DNA of 6,070 bases from Geopsychrobacter sp. (GTDB taxonomy: Bacteria; Desulfobacterota; Desulfuromonadia; Desulfuromonadales; Geopsychrobacteraceae), in contig JAKIUS010000110.1 of assembly GCA_021647445.1 (NCBI GenBank), forward strand, positions 1-6,070, read 5' to 3'. A model generated the notes under the pieces. The model was not told where the DNA came from. It was given only the letters and a program-made list of their open reading frames with translations, and did not search any database. Of the stretch, positions 1 through 4,689 are shown in pieces; the stretch's first letter is position 1, and every line of letters starts with the position of its first letter. The position numbers and the translations under genes are program-made.

Positions 1-183
1 CTGGCCGAGGGTCACCCAAAAGCGCGTCATCCTCTCGTCGGTGATCGGCAGCGTCGTCTCGCCTTGTTCGGCCAGACGCCGGAACAGCGGCAGGACGCTG
101 CCCCGGCTGCCGAGCACGTTGCCGTACCGGACCACGGAAAACACAGGCCCATCGGCCGGCCCCAGGTTGTTGCCGGCGATGAA
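1..183 (-). CDS. pseB: Internal fragment of PseB-type UDP-GlcNAc 4,6-dehydratase
   Basis: Reading the minus strand from about 183 down to 1 gives an uninterrupted 61-residue segment. It contains FSVVRYGNVLGSRGSVLPLF and then LPITDERMTRFWVTL. These are hallmark blocks of the inverting UDP-N-acetylglucosamine 4,6-dehydratase (PseB/FlaA1, the CapD/polysaccharide_biosynthesis SDR family), which starts pseudaminic-acid type sugar synthesis for flagellin or surface glycans. The piece corresponds roughly to the central third of a protein of about 330 residues. It begins abruptly at FIAGNN, where the family normally reads K-L-F-[IV]-A-G-N-N, and it runs off the left edge. GC is about 68%, clearly above the rest of the window. 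The Rossmann GxxGxxG and the catalytic YxxxK lie in the missing part. The gene is truncated by the junction at about 184 and cannot be functional as seen. The symbol rests on family similarity; a CapD-type paralogue is possible. Confidence 0.8.
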
Positions 184-1479
184 TATCCCAGCCTTGAGAC
201 CCTTGCCGAAAAACGGGCCGCAGTCGTTAGTGGAGAGCAATGGGGGGCCTTTGTCGCGACGCAGGCTCCCCGGATTAAACTCGTATACCAGCCCGATACT
301 GCAACGGCCCTTGAAGCCATCTCTCGCGGAGACGTCAGCGCCCTGGTGAGTGATATGGCTACGGTCTCCTACTATATTCATCGTGAAGGGATGACCGATA
401 TCCGGATTGTTGGCCGTCTGGATGAAACTCTCGAAATGGGAATCGCCACGCGCAAGGATTGGCCGGAGTTGAATCTCATTATGGAGAAGGCCCTCGATAG
501 TATCAGTCATAAAGAGCGTCAGGCGATAGCTCGGCAGTGGATCCACCTGAAGGTTCCTTCTCTGGTTCTCGGTAAGGCTTTCTGGGTTCTTCTCTCTTCG
601 GTCTTGGTGATCATTACGCTGGTTTTCCTCGGATTTATTTTTTGGAACCGAAGTTTGCGTGGCCAGGTTGCAGCTCGTACCCGTAAATTGAAGCAGGAGC
701 TCGAATGGCGGACTGCTGCGGAGTTAGAGATTCAAGAAGCTTATGATCGCTTGAGTCATACGTACAATGAATGCAAAGAGACGCAGCTTCAGTGGATACG
801 TGCTGCTAAAATGGAGTCCGTCGGCAGTTTGGCGGCGGGCGTCGCTCATGAAGTAAAAAATCCGTTGATGCAGATTCGGCTTGGTCTCGATTATGTGTCT
901 AAGGTCGTTGTTTCTGATCCGGTAAGTTCTGGGGTTCTGCAGGATATGGAGAAGGCAGTAAGACGTGCTGACGCAGTCATTAACAACTTGCTCGATTTCT
1001 CCCGCGAGAGCGAGTTATCGAAAAACCTCTGCAGCTTAAACACTGTAATCGAAGATTCATTTACGTTAGTTCAGCATGAGTTGGTGAAAAAGGGGATACG
1101 GGTTGAGCTGGATCTGCAGAGTCACCTTCCCTCGATCTTGCTTGATGAAAATAAAATTCATCAGGTTTTTATTAATCTTTTGCAAAATGCGACACAGGCG
1201 ATGTCGCGCAATGGGGTTATACACATTTCGACATCTCAAGGCGGTTGGCCGGGCAAAAATATTTTGATCGCCGAGGTGAAAGATACGGGGCCAGGCGTAA
1301 GCCCAGAAAATATGGATAAAATATTGGATCCATTCTATACCACCAAGCCGATCGGAAAAGGAACCGGTTTGGGACTCTATGTCACGAGAAATATCCTAGA
1401 ATTACATGAAGCGAAAATTGAAATATTTAACCATGAAGAGGGTGGCCTTCTGGTCAGAATTCTCTTCCCAGCAGAGTAA
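184..1479 (+). CDS. Sensor histidine kinase with periplasmic solute-binding domain, N-terminally truncated
   Basis: The frame is open from base 1 and its first ATG is at 64, but everything before about 184 is antisense to the pseB fragment, so the true N-terminus is missing. Numbering from the ATG at 64, residues about 42-160 are the C-terminal lobe of an SBP_bac_3-like domain (YPSLETLAEKRAAVV, then ISHKERQAIARQWI). About 172-194 is a membrane helix and 197-245 a probable coiled coil. HisKA follows with the phospho-acceptor His262 in GVAHEVKNPL. HATPase_c has an N-box Asn375 (NLLQNATQAM), G1 DTGPG (407-411), DPFYTT (422-427) and G2 GKGTGLGL (431-438). The catalytic core is complete, so the intact gene would encode a membrane kinase that senses a periplasmic small molecule and phosphorylates a partner regulator. 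The likely partner is the receiver encoded 12 bases downstream. The ligand cannot be told from sequence. There is no HAMP or PAS domain visible between the membrane helix and HisKA. Confidence 0.9.
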   Translation, partial: YPSLETLAEKRAAVVSGEQWGAFVATQAPRIKLVYQPDTATALEAISRGDVSALVSDMATVSYYIHREGMTDIRIVGRLDETLEMGIATRKDWPELNLIMEKALDSISHKERQAIARQWIHLKVPSLVLGKAFWVLLSSVLVIITLVFLGFIFWNRSLRGQVAARTRKLKQELEWRTAAELEIQEAYDRLSHTYNECKETQLQWIRAAKMESVGSLAAGVAHEVKNPLMQIRLGLDYVSKVVVSDPVSSGVLQDMEKAVRRADAVINNLLDFSRESELSKNLCSLNTVIEDSFTLVQHELVKKGIRVELDLQSHLPSILLDENKIHQVFINLLQNATQAMSRNGVIHISTSQGGWPGKNILIAEVKDTGPGVSPENMDKILDPFYTTKPIGKGTGLGLYVTRNILELHEAKIEIFNHEEGGLLVRILFPAE

Positions 1480-1491
1480 TGGGGATTTGCA

Positions 1492-1869
1492 ATGAAAACG
1501 AAAATTCTTATTGTTGATGATGAGCCCGGTTTAACGCGCATGATCAAGTTGAACCTTGAACTGACGGGCCGGTTTGAAGTCAGAACCGAAAATCGCGGTA
1601 AAATGGCGATTCAGGTTGCGCATGAATTTGACCCTGATATCATTTTTCTGGATATTATGATGCCTGATATCCCCGGTGATGCCATTGCCGAGCAGTTGAA
1701 ATTAGATGAAAAATTATCGACTATAAAACTGGTTTTTTTAACTGCGATGGTCACGCGTGATGATACTGCCGATGGACATAATCGTATTGGAGGTCATGAA
1801 TTTCTGGCCAAGCCGGTCAGTACCAAGGATCTGTTGCGTACGATAGCTAAGTTGCTGCCCGAGAGTTGA
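1492..1869 (+). CDS. Single-domain response regulator (receiver only)
   Basis: This 125-residue CheY-like receiver has no output domain. The acidic pair Asp9/Asp10 lies in ILIVDDEPG, the phospho-acceptor is Asp54 in IIFLDIMMPD, the switch Thr is Thr84 in VFLTAM, and the conserved Lys-Pro is Lys107-Pro108 in FLAKPVS, so the phosphorylation machinery is complete. The start ATG has a purine-rich GGGGAT (1481-1486) a few bases upstream, and the gene begins 12 bases after the kinase stop, so the two are almost certainly cotranscribed and cognate. With no DNA-binding or enzymatic output, it probably works by protein-protein contact or as a relay in a longer phosphorelay; the final target is not visible. 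Its full length matches a stand-alone receiver, so it is not a truncated two-domain regulator. Confidence 0.93.
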   Translation: MKTKILIVDDEPGLTRMIKLNLELTGRFEVRTENRGKMAIQVAHEFDPDIIFLDIMMPDIPGDAIAEQLKLDEKLSTIKLVFLTAMVTRDDTADGHNRIGGHEFLAKPVSTKDLLRTIAKLLPES

Positions 1870-1913
1870 AAAAGAATTTTTGGTAATTTAACGTTATAGA
1901 AAGTGAGGTTGTC

Positions 1914-2435
1914 ATGTCAGAAGTCATTCGTACCACAAGGACCGTCCTTCTCTTGCTCCTGTTGCTGGCGGTTAGTGTGCTCTCGGCATTTGGTCATGGC
2001 AAGGAGGAGCACGGGGAGAAGGCCGACGCCGGTTCTCATATGCAAGCGATGAAGGCGGTTAAGTCTCGGGTACCCGCCATTTACCGCATCATGGAGCGGA
2101 CTCCGGTTTTTCCTGACTCGGAATCTCTGGCGAACGGAAAAACACTGTTCCGGCAGAACTGCACGGTTTGTCATGGCAAAAAGGGTGATGGGCAAGGGCC
2201 AGCGGCGTCCTCGTTGCCGACTTCGCCTGCGAATTTTCTCGATACTCATCATAGTGCCATGTATAACGCTGGGGAGAAATATTGGATTATCGGCAATGGA
2301 ACAGGGACGACGGGTATGCCTTCATTTAAAGCTTTAGACCCCGCAGAACGTTGGGATCTGGTCAATTATATCTTCTCATTGCAAACCCCTGAGAAATCCG
2401 AACATTCTTCACAAGAGAAATCACACCACGACTGA
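1914..2435 (+). CDS. Secreted monohaem c-type cytochrome
   Basis: The 173-residue protein has a short positive N-terminus (Arg6, Arg9), a leucine-rich hydrophobic core at 11-26 and a probable cleavage near residue 27, so it is exported to the periplasm. One haem-binding CXXCH motif is present (Cys83-Thr-Val-Cys-His87), preceded by NGKTLFRQN and followed by GKKGDGQGPAA. This is the usual pattern of class I cytochrome c (Cytochrome_CBB3/c6-like). Met135 in GTTGMPSF is the likely sixth haem ligand, and ERWDLVNYIFSL is the typical C-terminal helix. The role is electron transfer; its partner is unknown. Both the mature N-terminus and the C-terminal tail are rich in His, Glu and Lys (HGKEEHGEK; SHHD at the end), which is unusual and could bind metal. 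The start is supported by GAGG at 1905-1908, five bases before the ATG. It lies 44 bases after the regulator and probably belongs to the same operon. No terminator-like hairpin follows it. Confidence 0.92.
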   Translation: MSEVIRTTRTVLLLLLLLAVSVLSAFGHGKEEHGEKADAGSHMQAMKAVKSRVPAIYRIMERTPVFPDSESLANGKTLFRQNCTVCHGKKGDGQGPAASSLPTSPANFLDTHHSAMYNAGEKYWIIGNGTGTTGMPSFKALDPAERWDLVNYIFSLQTPEKSEHSSQEKSHHD

Positions 2436-2446
2436 GTTAGGCATAT

Positions 2447-2475
2447 TTGAATCATGGTTTAAAATTGATTAAAAC
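2447..2475 (+). promoter_or_regulatory. Possible sigma70-type promoter for the structured leader and DUF pair
   Basis: TTGAAT (2447-2452) and TAAAAC (2470-2475) are separated by 17 bases, each matching four of six consensus positions. The intervening region is AT-rich. Transcription would begin near 2482, just ahead of the folded element at 2518-2649. This is a consensus match only and could arise by chance in AT-rich DNA. Confidence 0.3.
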
Positions 2476-2517
2476 GAATTTGGTTGTCTACTCCGCTTCA
2501 CTAACGGGCAGAACGGG

Positions 2518-2649
2518 CTCAGGTTCCCCATTGAAAGGGTGTCTGTCGCCCGGATGGCGACAGTCAAGCCCCAGGGATGGGTTCATGTGGCCCTGAAAAT
2601 GGGGGATCTGAGACCGGTTGTTTGCAAGTGGAGCCAACTTGATAACCGG
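2518..2649 (+). ncRNA. Structured leader or small RNA with GGA-bearing hairpin loops
   Basis: The 233-base gap between the cytochrome and the DUF4160 gene holds a strong fold. CTCAGGTTCCCCATT (2518-2532) pairs with AATGGGGGATCTGAG (2598-2612) over 15 bp. Two of these pairs are G-U wobbles (2523/2607 and 2525/2605), which would be A-C mismatches in a minus-strand RNA, so the plus strand is the likely transcript. Inside, CTGTCGCC (2543-2550) pairs with GGCGACAG (2556-2563) around the loop CGGAT. Beside it, AA[G]CCC and GGGTT (2566-2583) can enclose CAGGGAT, or alternatively CAGGG (2572-2576) pairs with CCCTG (2591-2595). A further hairpin follows: CCGGTT (2614-2619) with AACCGG (2644-2649), and inside it CAAGT (2625-2629) with ACTTG (2637-2641) around GGAGCCA. 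It could be a cis-regulatory leader of the DUF pair, a stand-alone RNA or a copy of a dispersed palindromic repeat. I do not recognise a named riboswitch class. Confidence 0.55.
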
Positions 2650-2668
2650 AAAAAAGGAGTCTAACAAT

Positions 2669-2938
2669 ATGCCTGCAATATCAATGTTTTACGGCGTTTT
2701 AATCTTTATGTACTATTTTGACAACAAAAAGCATCACCTCCCGCACATCCATGCGAAATACGGTGGACAGGAGACCATCGTTTCCATCCAAGACGGCAAG
2801 GTTCTGGAAGGAGAATTGAAATCCTCCAAAATGAAACTCGTCCAGGCGTGGATCGAAATACACAAAGACGAGTTAATGGCCGACTGGGAACTTGCAACCC
2901 AAGGCGAGCAACTTTTCAAAATTGATCCACTGAAGTAA
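2669..2938 (+). CDS. DUF4160 family protein
   Basis: This 89-residue protein begins MPAISMFYG and carries the DUF4160 signature around residues 14-32: MYYFDN, then a histidine-rich HHLPHIHAKYGG with His22, His23, His26 and His28. After this come a short beta-rich part and WIEIHKDELMADW near the C-terminus, both typical of the family. The length is normal for it. The ATG at 2669 is chosen because AAGGAG (2654-2659) sits nine bases upstream and family members begin at this MP[AE]IS block. An in-frame TTG at 2618 would add 17 residues encoded by the hairpin and is rejected. The next gene starts 12 bases after the stop. DUF4160 genes are very often paired with DUF2442 genes, and the pair is suspected to be toxin-antitoxin-like, but no activity is established to my knowledge. 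The histidine cluster could be metal-binding or catalytic; that is speculation. Confidence 0.88.
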   Translation: MPAISMFYGVLIFMYYFDNKKHHLPHIHAKYGGQETIVSIQDGKVLEGELKSSKMKLVQAWIEIHKDELMADWELATQGEQLFKIDPLK

Positions 2939-2950
2939 AGGAACATAACT

Positions 2951-3187
2951 ATGATTAAAGTCATCAGAGCTGTCCCTAGCAGTCCGAATACACTTTCAAT
3001 TGAACTTTCAGACGGTCGTAAAGGCACATTCGACGTCAGTCCCTATTTTGAGTTCGGAATTTTCAAAGAGCTCAAAAATCCCTCTTACTTCAAACAAGCT
3101 AGAGCTGCCTATGGTGGCGTAGTTTGGCCCAACGAACAAGACTTCAGCCCTGAAACAATTTCTATAGAACTCCTCGAAAACCAATAA
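2951..3187 (+). CDS. DUF2442 family protein
   Basis: This 78-residue protein is a full-length DUF2442 domain. It has an N-terminal beta-hairpin with LSDGRKGTFDVSPY (residues 19-32), then GIFKELKNPSYF (36-47) and the family signature VVWPNEQDFSPETI (57-70). Family members usually have a glycine or similar residue where this one has Glu62-Gln63 in WPN..D. The start ATG is preceded by AAAGGA (2937-2942), which overlaps the end of the DUF4160 gene, so the two are translated from one message. Small DUF2442 proteins next to DUF4160 are commonly proposed to be the antitoxin or DNA-binding partner. That role is inferred from gene pairing and not demonstrated here. The downstream neighbour is convergent, separated by the terminator hairpin at 3237-3262. 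Confidence 0.9.
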   Translation: MIKVIRAVPSSPNTLSIELSDGRKGTFDVSPYFEFGIFKELKNPSYFKQARAAYGGVVWPNEQDFSPETISIELLENQ

Positions 3188-3228
3188 TGTCCAACGCATG
3201 TCTTCGCAGAAGTTCTGAAAGCAATTTC

Positions 3229-3262
3229 AAAAAAATGGCCCTTCCCATAGGTAGGAAGGGCC
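3229..3262 (-). terminator. Intrinsic terminator of the minus-strand gene cluster
   Basis: GGCCCTTCC (3237-3245) and GGAAGGGCC (3254-3262) form a perfect 9-bp stem with an 8-base loop. On the minus strand the stem is followed by one A and seven T (complement of A 3229-3235), a classic Rho-independent terminator located 34 bases after the stop of the zinc-ribbon gene. On the plus strand no T tract follows, so it would terminate the DUF pair poorly. Confidence 0.9.
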
Positions 3263-3295
3263 CATCTCAGGAGGTCTCACGAACGTCCTTGTCAC

Positions 3296-3628
3296 TTAAG
3301 TCAGGGGCGTTTTAGAGCTGGTGTCCACTTCGGGGTTGCAAGCTGTGACCGAACAGCCAGGAACCCAGCCCTGCTGGCCGGAAACTGCGGCGGCAATGAC
3401 CAAAAAAACAGTCAAGCATGCCAAGGCTAGCGGGCTCGGAAAAAGAAACGTTCCCAGAATTTTTGTTTGTTTCCGGGCTCGCTTTTGATTTTTTTGTCTC
3501 TTCCGGTTCTTTTCATCCGGTTGGTTGTATGTTTCAAATTCGACAATTTCAGAACAGTGAGGACAGAAACGCGATGAGGATTCAATCGGTTCTCCGCATC
3601 CGAAACAACCTTGAATCGCACTCTTCAC
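3296..3628 (-). CDS. Zinc-ribbon protein with one membrane segment
   Basis: The 110-residue product starts with a zinc-ribbon: Cys8-X2-Cys11 (CFGC) and Cys22-X2-Cys25 (CPHC), in the GCGEPI...RFCPHC pattern of zinc_ribbon_2 / DUF7577-like small ribbons. A very basic, charged linker follows at 38-56 (KNRKRQKNQKRARKQTK). Next is one hydrophobic segment at about 61-83, and then a short tail with Cys92 and Cys97. The basic linker before the helix suggests the ribbon stays in the cytoplasm and the Cys-containing tail lies outside, where the two cysteines could form a disulfide. The start is GTG at 3628, supported by GGAG (complement of 3637-3640) eight bases upstream. It lies downstream of the DUF4124-like gene on the same strand and ends just before the strong terminator. 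The function is not recognised; such proteins are usually annotated as hypothetical zinc-ribbon proteins. Confidence 0.75.
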   Translation of the reverse strand: MKSAIQGCFGCGEPIESSSRFCPHCSEIVEFETYNQPDEKNRKRQKNQKRARKQTKILGTFLFPSPLALACLTVFLVIAAAVSGQQGWVPGCSVTACNPEVDTSSKTPLT

Positions 3629-3660
3629 TATAGAGGCTCCACTTTAAATATGGGGTTCGT

Positions 3661-3810
3661 CTACTCATCTGCTGGATCTGATATTGTGTTATCAGATTGT
3701 TCATATCGCATGGAGCGTGCCAGACTGCCTTCTCGCCGTTCTACTGCTTTAACCTGCTGATAATACACATATAATTCTGCGCATTGGGGGGCGGGCGCTT
3801 TTCTGTTCAT
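3661..3810 (-). CDS. Possible small ORF of unknown function (49 residues)
   Basis: The 289-base gap between two minus-strand genes contains an ORF on the same strand beginning ATG at 3810 and ending TAG at 3661-3663. The product starts MNRKAPAPQCAELYVYYQQV and continues with a charged stretch (KAVERREGSLARSMRYEQ), with a composition plausible for a real helical protein. The same frame stays open for 15 codons upstream (EGYSSYCREAR) without an alternative start, so it may be the remains of a longer gene. There is only a weak purine-rich AGAGAAG before the ATG. It fits between the DUF4124-like gene and the zinc-ribbon gene, with 32 bases to the GTG of the latter. A perfect inverted repeat (3676-3697) overlaps its 3' end. 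No family is recognised. It may be a non-coding or decayed stretch. Confidence 0.3.
   Translation of the reverse strand: MNRKAPAPQCAELYVYYQQVKAVERREGSLARSMRYEQSDNTISDPADE
3676..3697. repeat. Perfect 8-bp inverted repeat
   Basis: ATCTGATA (3676-3683) and TATCAGAT (3690-3697) are perfect inverted copies with a 6-base spacer. It lies 47 bases upstream of the zinc-ribbon gene's GTG start, inside the doubtful 49-residue ORF. No T tract follows on either strand, so an operator or a hairpin in the message is more likely than a terminator. Confidence 0.5.
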
Positions 3811-3916
3811 CCGAGCTTCTCTGCAGTAAGAAGAATATCCTTCAGTGAATGTAGATTATTCTTCAGCAGAGGAGTTTTTCGCCCCGTTCTATAGATAATC
3901 CACCAGGCCGCTCATA

Positions 3917-4420
3917 TCAGGGGATGGGTTCAAGTCTATTTTTAAGTTCAGTCTGTCGTTGAGGCGAGAGTTTCAGAGTTTGAAGTTCATTCAGAATCTT
4001 TTTCTTGGCCTGTCTTGCGGCACTTACCAGTTTTCGTCCTTTCTCTTTGCGCGCTCGACGCCCGTAATGCCAGCGTCTTTTCGGGATGTTGAGAAGTTCG
4101 GCCCCTTCGTTATATTGAGCTAAGGCGTCTGTGGCCTGTTGTTGTAGTCGCACAGACGCGCGTTCCTGCGTATCTGCTTTGATCATCTGTTGCAGTAAGC
4201 TGGAGTCTTTTTGAATCGGCGGCACATTCGTCGTTCCGTCATCAGGCGATCGCTGCTGTTGTTTAAATAGCAGGATTTTCTCCCCGCAATCTTTTGGCAA
4301 GCGTAATGGGCTGTCAACAAAATGTATGGTTCCCTTGGCGTCGCGGCATGTATAACCAAGGCTCCAAGCCGAGGGCACTAGCCCGAGGATACCGATCAAA
4401 AACAGCAATAACAATTTCAT
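3917..4420 (-). CDS. Secreted DUF4124-like protein
   Basis: The 167-residue protein has a signal peptide (MKLLLLFLIGILGLVPSAWS, cleavage near residue 20). It is followed by a short DUF4124-like module: YTCRDAKGTIHFVDSP (residues 23-38), then LPKDC ending at Cys45. In this family the motif is Y-[KR]-W-x-D-x-x-G-x-x-x-[FY]-[ST]-D-x-P. Here Cys25 replaces the usual Trp-side position and could pair with Cys45 in a disulfide. The rest (46-167) is hydrophilic, helical and highly basic, with a cluster KRRWHYGRRARKEKGRK at about 114-130 and Gln-rich stretches, suggesting a periplasmic coiled or extended tail. The start is well supported by AGGAGG (complement of 4425-4430) just upstream of the ATG. 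It diverges from the porin gene and sits first in a minus-strand cluster ending at the terminator at 3229-3262. DUF4124 proteins have no established biochemical role; a cell-envelope role is inferred only from export. Confidence 0.75.
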   Translation of the reverse strand: MKLLLLFLIGILGLVPSAWSLGYTCRDAKGTIHFVDSPLRLPKDCGEKILLFKQQQRSPDDGTTNVPPIQKDSSLLQQMIKADTQERASVRLQQQATDALAQYNEGAELLNIPKRRWHYGRRARKEKGRKLVSAARQAKKKILNELQTLKLSPQRQTELKNRLEPIP

Positions 4421-4515
4421 TCGACCTCCTGAAAATCAACCTTTCCAAACATCTCATACGTCTGCAATTCTAACCGTTTTGAGTATTTTCGCAAATCAGT
4501 CATTGCATAAGTCAA

Positions 4516-4528
4516 CCTAGAGTCTAGG
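4516..4528. promoter_or_regulatory. 13-bp palindrome in the divergent intergenic region, possible operator
   Basis: CCTAGA-G-TCTAGG is a perfect palindrome around a central base. It lies between the divergent DUF4124-like and porin genes, nine bases before the Fur box. Short palindromes of this kind are typical of dimeric regulator sites, but no regulator is identified. Confidence 0.35.
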
Positions 4529-4536
4529 GGCATGCT

Positions 4537-4555
4537 GAAAATGGTTATCATTATC
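4537..4555 (+). promoter_or_regulatory. Fur box upstream of the porin gene
   Basis: GAAAATGGTTATCATTATC matches the classical 19-bp Fur consensus GATAATGATAATCATTATC at 16 of 19 positions, with the right half (ATCATTATC) perfect. It lies 135 to 153 bases before the porin start, and a TTGACG hexamer (4559-4564) that could serve as a -35 element starts four bases after it. Iron-loaded Fur binding here would repress the porin, and possibly the divergent DUF4124-like gene as well, when iron is plentiful. Confidence 0.75.
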
Positions 4556-4563
4556 TTCTTGAC

Positions 4564-4581
4564 GCGAAGGGCCTTCTTCGC
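4564..4581. repeat. 6-bp inverted repeat in the porin leader
   Basis: GCGAAG (4564-4569) and CTTCGC (4576-4581) form a short stem with a GGCCTT loop, a few bases after the Fur box. The bases after it (TTAGTTTCT) are not a convincing terminator tract. It could be part of an untranslated leader or an operator. Confidence 0.4.
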
Positions 4582-4648
4582 TTAGTTTCTGAAATCGATT
4601 TTCAAAACCAACTACTTTGACTGCCCACCGTTTCTATGACGGTCTGGT

Positions 4649-4670
4649 CAAGGCTTAACTTTTAACCTTG
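4649..4670 (+). promoter_or_regulatory. Hairpin immediately before the porin ribosome binding site
   Basis: CAAGG-c-TTAA (4649-4658) pairs with TTAACCTTG (4662-4670) over nine base pairs with one bulged C and a 3-base loop. It ends two bases before the AGAGAAGGA ribosome binding site region (4672-4680). It could protect the message or modulate ribosome access. Confidence 0.45.
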
Positions 4671-4689
4671 AAGAGAAGGATTAATGTTC

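Noticed and set aside
64..183. The first 40 residues of the kinase reading frame as its genuine N-terminus
   Set aside because: They are the antisense of conserved PseB codons, have no signal peptide or membrane helix, and a solute-binding kinase needs a much longer N-terminal region.
1866..1900. Separate promoter for the cytochrome in the 44-base gap (TTGAAA near 1866)
   Set aside because: No -10 hexamer with acceptable spacing follows; readthrough from the regulator gene is simpler.
2543..2563. The CTGTCGCC/GGCGACAG hairpin as an intrinsic terminator of the cytochrome gene
   Set aside because: No T tract follows (TCAAGCCCC), and the hairpin is enclosed in a larger 15-bp stem.
2434..2665. 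Integron attC-like core sites (GTTAGGC at 2434-2440 and GTCTAAC at 2659-2665)
   Set aside because: The motifs match attC core boxes but face outward (GTT...AAC). A recombination site needs AAC...GTT, and no partner boxes are seen at the expected distance.
2518..2668. GEMM-I c-di-GMP riboswitch or other named riboswitch
   Set aside because: The conserved GEMM sequence blocks are absent, and I could not match the fold to a known class by eye.
2618..2668. TTG start at 2618 for the DUF4160 gene
   Set aside because: The extra 17 codons lie in the hairpin at 2614-2649, and the ATG at 2669 has a good ribosome binding site and matches the family N-terminus.
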